Assembly: GCA_034382075.1 (NCBI GenBank)
Contig: JAXMOZ010000008.1
Span: 10,183-74,182 of the forward strand
Direction of reading: 5' to 3'
Origin: JAEULH01 sp034382075
GTDB lineage: Bacteria; Pseudomonadota; Alphaproteobacteria; Rhodospirillales; Defluviicoccaceae
Length of the DNA: 64,000 bases
In this document: one piece after another, positions 57,551 through 64,000 of the stretch
How the letters are laid out: every line of letters begins with the position of its first letter
Position numbering within the stretch: position 1 is the first letter of the stretch
Notes under the pieces: generated by a model
The model's database searches: none
Told to the model about the DNA's origin: nothing
What the model saw: only the letters and a program-made list of their open reading frames with translations
Program-made: the position numbers and the translations under genes

Positions 57551-57716
57551 CGTTCGTCGGTCCTGCCCCGAATCCACGGGCTATCCGGAAGTCGCCCGGA
57601 CGCGAAAACAGGTCTACATGTAATCGTCATATGCATCTCTCGCTCGCGACCGAGCCTCCTGCTGCCGCCACCAGCCCGACCGCCAAAGCCTGCCGGCGCC
57701 GGGATCATGATGGTCG

Positions 57717-58733
57717 ATGGCCATGACTGACTGGATGATCCACGGCGGAATGCTTGATGCAGCATCGGAGATCTATGGGATTGGCCGGGACCGTTGGTTG
57801 GACCTGTCGACGGGGATCAACGCCAATCCTTATCCCCTCCCCGATCTCGCCCAAGACTACTGGTATCGCCTGCCGGATGCGGGGCTGGACGGCTGGCTGC
57901 GAGAGTCGGCCGCTCAATGCTACGGCGTTGTCGATCCGCAGCAGATAGTTCCGGCTCCGGGCACCCAGGCGCTGATCCAGATGCTGCCGCGGCTGTTCCC
58001 GCCGCAGTCTGTTCTCGTCGTCTCACCGACTTACCGCGAGCATGCCCGATGCTGGCAAGAGGCCGGTCATGCGGTGCGTACTGGGACCTTCGCCGACGCA
58101 GAGGACGCTCAGATCGCCATCGTCGTCAACCCCAACAACCCTGATGGCCGGCTCTATGAGCCGCAGGATCTTCTGCGCCTTGCTCGGGACCGCCTTGTTG
58201 TCGTCGACGAGGCGTTTGCGGACGTCGTTCCGGATATCAGCGTCGCCGGCAAGGTCGCCGGCGCAAACCTGATCGTCCTCCGTTCCGTCGGCAAGATGTT
58301 CGGGCTCGCGGGCATGCGCCTCGGCTTCGGCGTCGCCCGACCCGAGCTGTCGTGCCGCCTGCGAGACGCCCTGGGACCGTGGGCGGTTTCGGGGCCGGCA
58401 GCAGCCGTGGGCGCTGTTATGCTGGCCGACGAAGCGTGGATCCGCGCGACACGGGTGCGGCTGAAGGCCGCGGCGGGCAAGCTGGACGGACTGCTCATGC
58501 GCTCCCGGCTCGCCGTCCTCGGCGGCACGCCGCTGTTTCGTCTGGTCGAGAACCCGCAGGCGGCGGCGCTGTTCGAGCACCTGTGCGCTCGCGGCGTGCT
58601 CGTCCGCCGCTTCGCCAACAACGACAAATGGCTGCGTTTCGGCATTCCGGGGCAGGACGAAGATTTCGATCGTCTGCGACAGACGCTTGCGGCGTGGCGG
58701 CCGGCGGTGGGGCGGGCGCTGGCTCGTGGCTGA
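57717..58733 (+). CDS. cobD: Threonine-phosphate decarboxylase (cobalamin synthesis)
   Basis: A 338-residue PLP enzyme of fold type I. N-terminal DLSTGINANPYPLP, NPNNPDGRLY, DEAFADVVP and PLP-Lys in LRSVGKMFGLAGMRLG match L-threonine-O-3-phosphate decarboxylase (CobD in Salmonella, CobC in Pseudomonas naming). It makes aminopropanol phosphate for the cobalamin nucleotide loop. Histidinol-phosphate aminotransferase is the closest paralogue. No cobalamin riboswitch is visible upstream. The next gene overlaps its 3' end. Confidence 0.85.
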   Translation: MAMTDWMIHGGMLDAASEIYGIGRDRWLDLSTGINANPYPLPDLAQDYWYRLPDAGLDGWLRESAAQCYGVVDPQQIVPAPGTQALIQMLPRLFPPQSVLVVSPTYREHARCWQEAGHAVRTGTFADAEDAQIAIVVNPNNPDGRLYEPQDLLRLARDRLVVVDEAFADVVPDISVAGKVAGANLIVLRSVGKMFGLAGMRLGFGVARPELSCRLRDALGPWAVSGPAAAVGAVMLADEAWIRATRVRLKAAAGKLDGLLMRSRLAVLGGTPLFRLVENPQAAALFEHLCARGVLVRRFANNDKWLRFGIPGQDEDFDRLRQTLAAWRPAVGRALARG

Positions 58734-59373
58734 CGCCGTGCTGGAGACGGCCGTGCGGGCCTTCACCACGTTCTTCGCCACCGTCGGCCCGGTGGACGTC
58801 GCGGCGTTCTACGCGGTCCTGACCACGTCGGCGCCGGCGCAGCGTCGCCGGGCGATGGCGATCAAGGGCACCGTCATCGCCACCTTCCTTCTGCTCATCT
58901 TCATCCTCTGCGGTCGACCGCTCCTCGACTGGCTGGGGATCAGTCTGCCCGCGCTGCGCGCTGCCGGCGGCATCCTGTTGCTGCTGCTCGCCATCGACAT
59001 GGTTGCCGCGCCACCGTCGCATTGGTCTTCCGCAACCAAGGCCGAGGCGGATGAGGCCGAGACCAGAGAGGACATCGCCGTCTTCCCGCTGGCGACGCCG
59101 CTCATCGCCGGTCCGGGCGCGCTGGGCGCCGCGGTGCTGCTGTCCGCCGAGGCCTCCGGCAGCCTGCTACACGAGCTCGTCGTCGTCTTGATGATGATGG
59201 CGGTGATGGTTTTGACCCTTGGACTGCTGCTGGCGGCTGCGAGGGTGCACAGGCTGCTCGGCGTCACCGGGCAGAACCTGATTTCCCGGGTCGCCGGGAT
59301 CCTGCTCGCCGCCCTCTCCGTGCAGTTCATTTTCGACGGCATCCGTGGCAGCGGGATCTTCGCCGTACACTGA
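58726..59373 (+). CDS. MarC family integral membrane protein
   Basis: A 215-residue protein from GTG 58726, overlapping the cobD stop by eight bases. Six membrane segments, with FFATVGPVDVAAFYAVLT and FPLATPLIAGPGALGAAVLL as the two duplicated MarC motifs. Transport role unproven; the multidrug-resistance link in the old name was withdrawn. Confidence 0.87.
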   Translation: MADAVLETAVRAFTTFFATVGPVDVAAFYAVLTTSAPAQRRRAMAIKGTVIATFLLLIFILCGRPLLDWLGISLPALRAAGGILLLLLAIDMVAAPPSHWSSATKAEADEAETREDIAVFPLATPLIAGPGALGAAVLLSAEASGSLLHELVVVLMMMAVMVLTLGLLLAAARVHRLLGVTGQNLISRVAGILLAALSVQFIFDGIRGSGIFAVH

Positions 59374-59484
59374 GCCGAACGAACCGTGGGCTGTCCCTGA
59401 GCGCTTCGTTTGCGTCTGCAATCAACCCGCGGTATCCACTGGTCGTTGACGCAGGATGGCGCCGTTCGTCGGCGGGAGGATTGA

Positions 59485-60153
59485 TTGGCCGATCCCGTAC
59501 AAGAGAACCTGTTGCGAGAGATTCAGGAGGATCTCCGCAGGGAGAGACTGGAGAAGCTGTGGAAGCGTTACGGCTCCGTTCTCATCGGCGCCGCGCTGGC
59601 AGTCGTCGTCGCGGTAGCGGCATACCAAGCCTGGAAGGCGTGGGAGTTGAGCCAGCGCGAAGCACGCAGTGCCGCCTTCATTGCCGCGGAACGGCTGGCG
59701 GACGGCGATCCGAGCGCTGCTGAGAAGGCCTTCGCGGCGATCGGGAACGAAGGTTCGGACGGCTTCGCGATGCTCGCCGGCTTCCGCCAAGCGGCCTTGC
59801 TGACCGAGGAGGGGAGGCTCGACGATGCTGCGGCAGAGTACGATGCTCTGGCCGCGCGGCTCGACCATCCGCTCTACCGCGACCTCGCCCGGCTCCGCTG
59901 GGTGTCCACGCGCTTGAACTCCGATCCTGCGGCGGCAGAAGACAGTCGGCTCGGCGAGGCCCTGGTTGCTTTGAGCGGCGACACGAACCCGTGGCGGTTC
60001 TCGGCGCGAGAAATGAGCGCGGCCGTAGCCCTGCGGAGGGGAGACGTCGGCCAGGCGCGCGAGTTGCTCGGCAAGCTCCAGGCGGACGTCGAGACGCCGC
60101 AGGGGATCCGAACGCGGTCGGCCAAAATGCTGGCCCGCCTCGACAGCCGGTAA
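59485..60153 (+). CDS. YfgM-like TPR membrane protein
   Basis: A 222-residue protein from TTG 59485 with GGGAGG six bases before it. One N-terminal membrane segment (about 31-49) follows a basic helix, then TPR-like repeats (AMLAGFRQAALLTEEGRLDDAAAEYDAL is the clearest, shortened here to its function as helix pair). YfgM-type proteins sit at the SecYEG translocon and help fold periplasmic proteins. Located directly before bamB and der, the usual alphaproteobacterial order. Confidence 0.82.
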   Translation: MADPVQENLLREIQEDLRRERLEKLWKRYGSVLIGAALAVVVAVAAYQAWKAWELSQREARSAAFIAAERLADGDPSAAEKAFAAIGNEGSDGFAMLAGFRQAALLTEEGRLDDAAAEYDALAARLDHPLYRDLARLRWVSTRLNSDPAAAEDSRLGEALVALSGDTNPWRFSAREMSAAVALRRGDVGQARELLGKLQADVETPQGIRTRSAKMLARLDSR

Positions 60154-60164
60154 GGGATCCGATC

Positions 60165-61490
60165 ATGGCGACGCGCCGCAGCCTGCGGCATGCCCGTCTG
60201 GCGGTTGCGTTGGTGGCTGGCAGCTTGATTGTCGGCTGTGCCGCCGACGAGAAGGAGCGGCTGCCCGGCGAGCGTATTTCCGTCTTGGCGCACGAGCGCA
60301 ATGTGACTCCAGACCCTGCCGCACGTCTCGAGCAGATCCAGCTTCCTCCGCCTCAAACCAATGTGGAGTGGCCGACGGGCGGCGGCTCGCCGGGCCATTC
60401 CATGCAGCACTTGGCGCTGGGCGACCGCCCGCAGCGGGCCTGGACCGCCGATACCGGTACCGGAGCGTCTCGCGCGCGGCCGCGTCTGCCATCACCGGTG
60501 GTTGGCGATGGCAGGATCTACACCATGGACAGCGAGCACGTCGTCTCTGCCTTCGCCACGGCCGACGGCTCGCGGCTTTGGCGGGTGAGCGTCGCCGACG
60601 GGCAGAGCGACCGCGATGCAATCGCGGGAGGGATCGCCTACGAGAATGGTCGCCTGTTCATCGCCAGCGGCTTCGCCAGGGTCATCGCTTTGGATGCGGC
60701 GACGGGAAGCGAACTCTGGCGCAAGCGGGTGGCAAGCCCGATGCACGCCGATCCCACGGCAAGCGGCGGCAGGCTGTTCGCCACTACTCTTGACAGCAAG
60801 CTGATTGCGCTGGACGGCGCGAGCGGCGCCGAGCTCTGGAGCCACCAGGCCATCGGCGAGACAGCCAGGTTGATCGGCGGCGGCGGGCCGGCGGTCGAGG
60901 CGGGCGTCGTCGTGGCGCCGTTCTCCTCGGGTGAGCTGGTTGCCCTGCGCCAGGAAAACGGCCGTGTGTTGTGGACGGATTCGCTCGCCACCACGCGTCG
61001 GTTGGACGAGTTGGCGGCGCTGGCGCAGATCCATGCCGCACCCGTGATCGACCGAGGCGGCGTGTTCGCCATAAGCTATGGCGGCGTTCTCGCCGCCATT
61101 GACCTGCGATCCGGCAGCCGTGTCTGGGAGCAAGATCTAGGCGGCTTGATCCGGCCGTGGCTCGCCGGGAACTTCATCTACCAGCTGACCAAGGACAACG
61201 AACTCGTCTGCCTGTCGCGCAACGACGGCCGGGTGTACTGGGTGACGACGCTCCCCGCTTTCGAAAATCAGAAGAAGCAGGAGGATCCCATCCTGTGGGC
61301 GGGGCCGGTCCTCGCCGGCGATCGCCTGATCGTGGTGGGCTCCACCGGCAGGATGCTGAGCGTCTCGCCGTACGACGGTTCCATCATCGGCCGGGAGCAG
61401 CTCCGGCACGGCACCTCCGTCGCGCCGATCGTGGCCGAGGAGACGCTCTACGTTCTCCAGAACGACGCAACTCTGGTGGCGTACCGATGA
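60165..61490 (+). CDS. bamB: Outer-membrane assembly lipoprotein BamB
   Basis: A 441-residue lipoprotein (lipobox LIVGC near residue 24) with an eight-bladed PQQ-like propeller: repeats such as VVSAFATADGSRLWRV, VIALDAATGSELWRK, LIALDGASGAELWSH and LAAIDLRSGSRVWEQ. BamB helps BamA insert outer-membrane proteins. It begins 11 bases after the YfgM-like gene. Confidence 0.93.
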   Translation: MATRRSLRHARLAVALVAGSLIVGCAADEKERLPGERISVLAHERNVTPDPAARLEQIQLPPPQTNVEWPTGGGSPGHSMQHLALGDRPQRAWTADTGTGASRARPRLPSPVVGDGRIYTMDSEHVVSAFATADGSRLWRVSVADGQSDRDAIAGGIAYENGRLFIASGFARVIALDAATGSELWRKRVASPMHADPTASGGRLFATTLDSKLIALDGASGAELWSHQAIGETARLIGGGGPAVEAGVVVAPFSSGELVALRQENGRVLWTDSLATTRRLDELAALAQIHAAPVIDRGGVFAISYGGVLAAIDLRSGSRVWEQDLGGLIRPWLAGNFIYQLTKDNELVCLSRNDGRVYWVTTLPAFENQKKQEDPILWAGPVLAGDRLIVVGSTGRMLSVSPYDGSIIGREQLRHGTSVAPIVAEETLYVLQNDATLVAYR

Positions 61491-61512
61491 GCATGCAGCG
61501 CCAGGGCACACC

Positions 61513-62883
61513 TTGAAGCGCTTCACCCTGGCCATCGTCGGCCGGCCCAACGTCGGCAAATCGACGTTGTTCAACCGGTTGGTTGGCAAGCGCATCGCGC
61601 TGGTGGACGACCAGCCGGGGGTCACCCGGGATCGCCGTGAGGGCGAGGGGCGCGTCGGCGACCTCAACTTCCGCGTGGTCGACACCGCCGGCTTCGACGA
61701 CGCGCCCGGTGATCACCTCGAGGCACGCATGCGGGCGCAGACCGAGGCGGCGCTGGCCGAGGCTGATGCGGCGCTGATGCTGGTTGATGCGCGTGCCGGC
61801 ATTACCCCGCTCGACGTCAGCTTGGCGGACATCCTGCGGCGCGGCCCGATCCCGGTCCTTCTCGGCGCCAACAAGTGCGAGGGCCGCGCGGGCGAAGGCG
61901 GGCTGGTCGAAGCCTACGGGCTGGGCCTCGGAGAGCCCCTGCCACTGTCGGCGGAGCATGGCGAGGGGCTTGCGTACCTCTACGAGGCTCTGGCGCCACT
62001 CATGGCGGACGAGGACGCGGAGACGGCGGACGGCGAGCCGCAGGAGGAGGGTGAGCCCGGCAACGGCCTCCTCCGCCTTGCGGTCGTCGGTCGGCCCAAC
62101 GTCGGCAAGTCCACGCTGATCAACCGCCTGCTCGGCGCCGAGCGGCTGCTCACCGGGCCCGAGGCCGGCATCACCCGCGATGCCATCGCCGTGGCCTGGA
62201 CGTACGAGGGCCGCAGGATCGAACTGGTCGATACCGCCGGCCTGAGACGGCGGGCGAACGTCGCCGGCAGGCTCGAGGCCATGGCCGGTGGCGACAGCCG
62301 CCGGGCTGTCCGTTTTGCCCACGTCGTCGTCCTTGTTCTCGACGCCACTGATGGCCTGGAGAAGCAGGACCTCACCATCGCCCGGATGGTCATCGAAGAG
62401 GGACGGGCGCTGGTTATTGCGGCCAACAAGTGGGACCTGGTTGGGGACGCCGCCGCGGCACGCCGCGGCATCGAGGAACGTCTGGAGCGGTCGCTGCCAC
62501 AAGTGCGTGGCATCCCGGTCATCAAGCTCTCGGCGCTGAACGGTCGGGGCCTGAACCGGTTCATGCCGGCCGTGCTTGCCGCCTACGAGCGGTGGAACCT
62601 CCGCGTGCCGACGCCCAGGCTCAACCGCTGGCTGGAGGAGATCCAGCAGCATCATCCCCCGCCGCTCTCCGACGGCCGCCGCATCCGGTTACGCTATCTG
62701 ACCCAGGCCAAAGCCAGGCCACCGACCTTCGTCCTGTTCGCGAGCCGCATCGCTGCGTTGCCGGAAAGCTACCAGCGTTATCTGGTCAACGGGCTGCGCG
62801 ACGCCTTCGGCTTCGCCGGCCTGCCCATCCGCCTGCACCTCCGGACCAGCAAGAACCCCTACGTCTCGCGCGACGGCTCTTGA
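61513..62883 (+). CDS. der: Ribosome-associated GTPase Der (EngA)
   Basis: A 456-residue protein with two G domains. Each has GRPNVGKST and a DTAG motif (VVDTAGF, LVDTAGL); the second has NKWD and the first NKCE. A KH-like domain closes the protein. Der is essential for 50S subunit assembly. Start is TTG 61513. Last in the YfgM-like - bamB - der series. Confidence 0.96.
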   Translation: MKRFTLAIVGRPNVGKSTLFNRLVGKRIALVDDQPGVTRDRREGEGRVGDLNFRVVDTAGFDDAPGDHLEARMRAQTEAALAEADAALMLVDARAGITPLDVSLADILRRGPIPVLLGANKCEGRAGEGGLVEAYGLGLGEPLPLSAEHGEGLAYLYEALAPLMADEDAETADGEPQEEGEPGNGLLRLAVVGRPNVGKSTLINRLLGAERLLTGPEAGITRDAIAVAWTYEGRRIELVDTAGLRRRANVAGRLEAMAGGDSRRAVRFAHVVVLVLDATDGLEKQDLTIARMVIEEGRALVIAANKWDLVGDAAAARRGIEERLERSLPQVRGIPVIKLSALNGRGLNRFMPAVLAAYERWNLRVPTPRLNRWLEEIQQHHPPPLSDGRRIRLRYLTQAKARPPTFVLFASRIAALPESYQRYLVNGLRDAFGFAGLPIRLHLRTSKNPYVSRDGS

Positions 62884-62912
62884 GACCCGCCGCCGGCGCG
62901 AACAGGAGGCGT

Positions 62913-63671
62913 TCAACCGCGAACCAGCGTCGGCGGCTCCTCCGGGAGTGCCTGGATTACGCCGAAGGTAACGTTGTCCGTGGGCGTCCGGCTCAAGGCA
63001 AGCTCGAGGAGAACGTCCACCGCTAGGGGCAGCCCCTGGCGCAGCGTGTCGCCAAGCTCCGCATCGTCTACCACCTTGTTCAACCCATCGCTGCAAAGGA
63101 GGGCGATGTCGCCCGCGCTGAGTTCGACGGTGCGGATCTCCGGGCTGAAGTCGGCTTCCACACCGATCGCCCGGGTGATGATGTTGGCGGTGCGGGTGTC
63201 GGTCACCTCGCCTTCATGCAGAAGCCCCATCGCAATCAGCTCTTCGACGCGGCTGTGGTCGCGGGTCAGCCGCGACAGCACCCCCTCGCGCAGGAGATAG
63301 ATCCGGCTGTCGCCGGCCCAGACACAGGCCCCGGCCTGGCCGCGAACTGCGAGAACGGCAATGGTGCTGCCGATGGGGCGGCCGACGAAGCGAGTGAGCG
63401 AGATCTCGCGAATCCTGTCGTTGGCGCTTTCCAGGCGGTCCTTGATCGTCTCCAGCAAGGCGGCCGCGTCCTCGCTTTTGGGCAAGTCCTCGAGCGCCTC
63501 GACCACGACGCGGCTCGCCAGTTCGCCGCCTTCGTGACCTCCCATGCCGTCGGCGATGGCCCATACCCCCGCGTCCGGCGCATCCAGGTAGGCATCCTCG
63601 TTCACGGTCCGCACCGCACCGGGGTGGCTGACGAACCGGGACGTGAACACCAGCCCCGTCAGGTCGCTCAT
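62913..63671 (-). CDS. PP2C-family protein serine/threonine phosphatase
   Basis: A 252-residue phosphatase with the PPM metal motifs NEDAYL, ADGMGGHEGGE, GSTIAVL, WAGDSRIYLL, CSDGLNKVVDD and TDNVTF. It probably counters a Hanks-type kinase. Its start overlaps the stop of the next upstream frame (ATGA), implying co-translation with the partial gene at the window edge. Confidence 0.92.
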   Translation of the reverse strand: MSDLTGLVFTSRFVSHPGAVRTVNEDAYLDAPDAGVWAIADGMGGHEGGELASRVVVEALEDLPKSEDAAALLETIKDRLESANDRIREISLTRFVGRPIGSTIAVLAVRGQAGACVWAGDSRIYLLREGVLSRLTRDHSRVEELIAMGLLHEGEVTDTRTANIITRAIGVEADFSPEIRTVELSAGDIALLCSDGLNKVVDDAELGDTLRQGLPLAVDVLLELALSRTPTDNVTFGVIQALPEEPPTLVRG

Positions 63672-64000
63672 GATATGTCCTCGCTGGCAGCCGCGCGGCC
63701 GGCGTCGTCATCAGGCGGAAGCAAGGCCGCCTCCGGCTGCGGCTGAACTTCGTCGCTCAGGAGAGACGGAAAGGCTTCGGGCTCGGGCAGGCCCTGGAAC
63801 ACCCTGAACGAGGGCTCCACCGCGTCGGAGCCCGAGGTCGCCCAGAGGCTGTAATACCAGCCTGCGCGGTTATTGACTCTGGGTTTGGGGGATTGAACGA
63901 ACCCGCTGTCGCGGGAGTGGGATGAGCGGTTAGGAGGGAGGGCTCCTTGTCGGGGAGGATTGCGGTTTGTCGAAGCGCGATCCTCAAGACAGGAGCCCCC
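63668..64000 (-). CDS. C-terminal fragment of unknown protein, running to the window edge
   Basis: The reverse frame is open to the right edge and ends in an ATGA overlap with the phosphatase. The last 65 codons or so (63668 to about 63865) have GC-rich third positions like real genes here and end in an acidic Pro/Gln-rich tail (DEVQPQPEA, PPDDDAGRAAASEDIS). Beyond 63865 third positions are random and the sequence contains a long inverted repeat, so coding probably stops or is interrupted there. No family recognised. Confidence 0.4.
   Translation of the reverse strand, partial: GGSCLEDRASTNRNPPRQGALPPNRSSHSRDSGFVQSPKPRVNNRAGWYYSLWATSGSDAVEPSFRVFQGLPEPEAFPSLLSDEVQPQPEAALLPPDDDAGRAAASEDIS
63940..63998. 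repeat. Imperfect long inverted repeat at right edge
   Basis: GGGCTCC, TGTC, GAGGAT and GCG of the left arm (63940-63964) recur in reverse complement in the right arm (63976-63998), about 20 paired positions around an 11-base loop. It could be the end of a mobile element, a dispersed repeat, or a terminator. The window ends here. Confidence 0.5.

Noticed and set aside
57578..57716. Possible cobalamin riboswitch before cobD
   Set aside because: The region is too short and lacks a recognisable B12 box.
63214..63711. 165-residue reverse Arg-rich frame over the phosphatase
   Set aside because: Shadow of the PP2C gene in another frame.

Overview
The window reads as a chromosome segment of a GC-rich alphaproteobacterium, most likely a Rhodospirillales-like denitrifier. 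Pointers are the infA - RNase E/G - yacG order, a long alphaproteobacterial-type GltB, the YfgM-like - BamB - Der run, and a Paracoccus-like arrangement of nirS facing nirI-nirX. Nothing in the sequence names the species. Third codon positions are very GC-rich, so long antisense open frames are common and were ignored.

Layout. 1-3.7 kb: end of a polysaccharide export locus (outer-membrane barrel, Wza-like lipoprotein, TPR-like anchored protein, facing an O-antigen-ligase-type protein). 3.9-8.3 kb: OmpR/EnvZ-type two-component pair divergent from an EF-hand protein, then a small lipoprotein and an outer-membrane barrel. 8.3-12 kb: Tat-exported aldo/keto reductase with a DUF6064 membrane protein, divergent from an O-antigen-ligase-like protein carrying an MlaC-like C-terminal domain. 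12.1-17.7 kb: tRNA-Phe, TRIC channel, alanine dehydrogenase with an amino-acid permease, and yacG-rng-infA. 17.8-23.6 kb: a PAS sensor kinase and receiver divergent from a Kai module. The first gene of that module is a receiver domain fused to what looks like a KaiA C-terminal domain, followed by kaiB and a frameshifted kaiC. 23.7-35.7 kb: a complete nirS-C-F-D-L-G-H-J-N operon ending in a CbiX-like gene, divergent from nirI-nirX, with two FNR/NNR-type boxes placed symmetrically between nirS and nirI. 35.8-39.5 kb: bacteriohemerythrin, a small lower-GC HNH - terS - terL phage island, DUF423 and DUF1178. 39.6-45.7 kb: gltD and gltB. 46-57.6 kb: YihY/BrkB, DUF748, VWA plus MoxR ATPase, and a DUF3015 - DUF4105 - hydrolase envelope cluster with DUF4410 and DUF6134 proteins. 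57.7-63.7 kb: cobD, MarC, YfgM-like, bamB, der and a PP2C phosphatase. The right edge holds a gene fragment abutting sequence of different character with a long imperfect inverted repeat.

The most notable system is the Kai cluster: a candidate KaiA3-like/KaiB/KaiC clock or timer in a non-photosynthetic-looking denitrifier, translationally coupled and next to its own sensor kinase. Second is the O-antigen-ligase/MlaC-like fusion. Third is the isolated terminase island. The nir genes together make cytochrome cd1 nitrite reductase and its heme d1: NirD/L/G/H decarboxylate siroheme, NirJ and NirF act on the intermediates, NirN performs the last oxidation, and NirC, NirI and NirX supply electron transfer and maturation functions.
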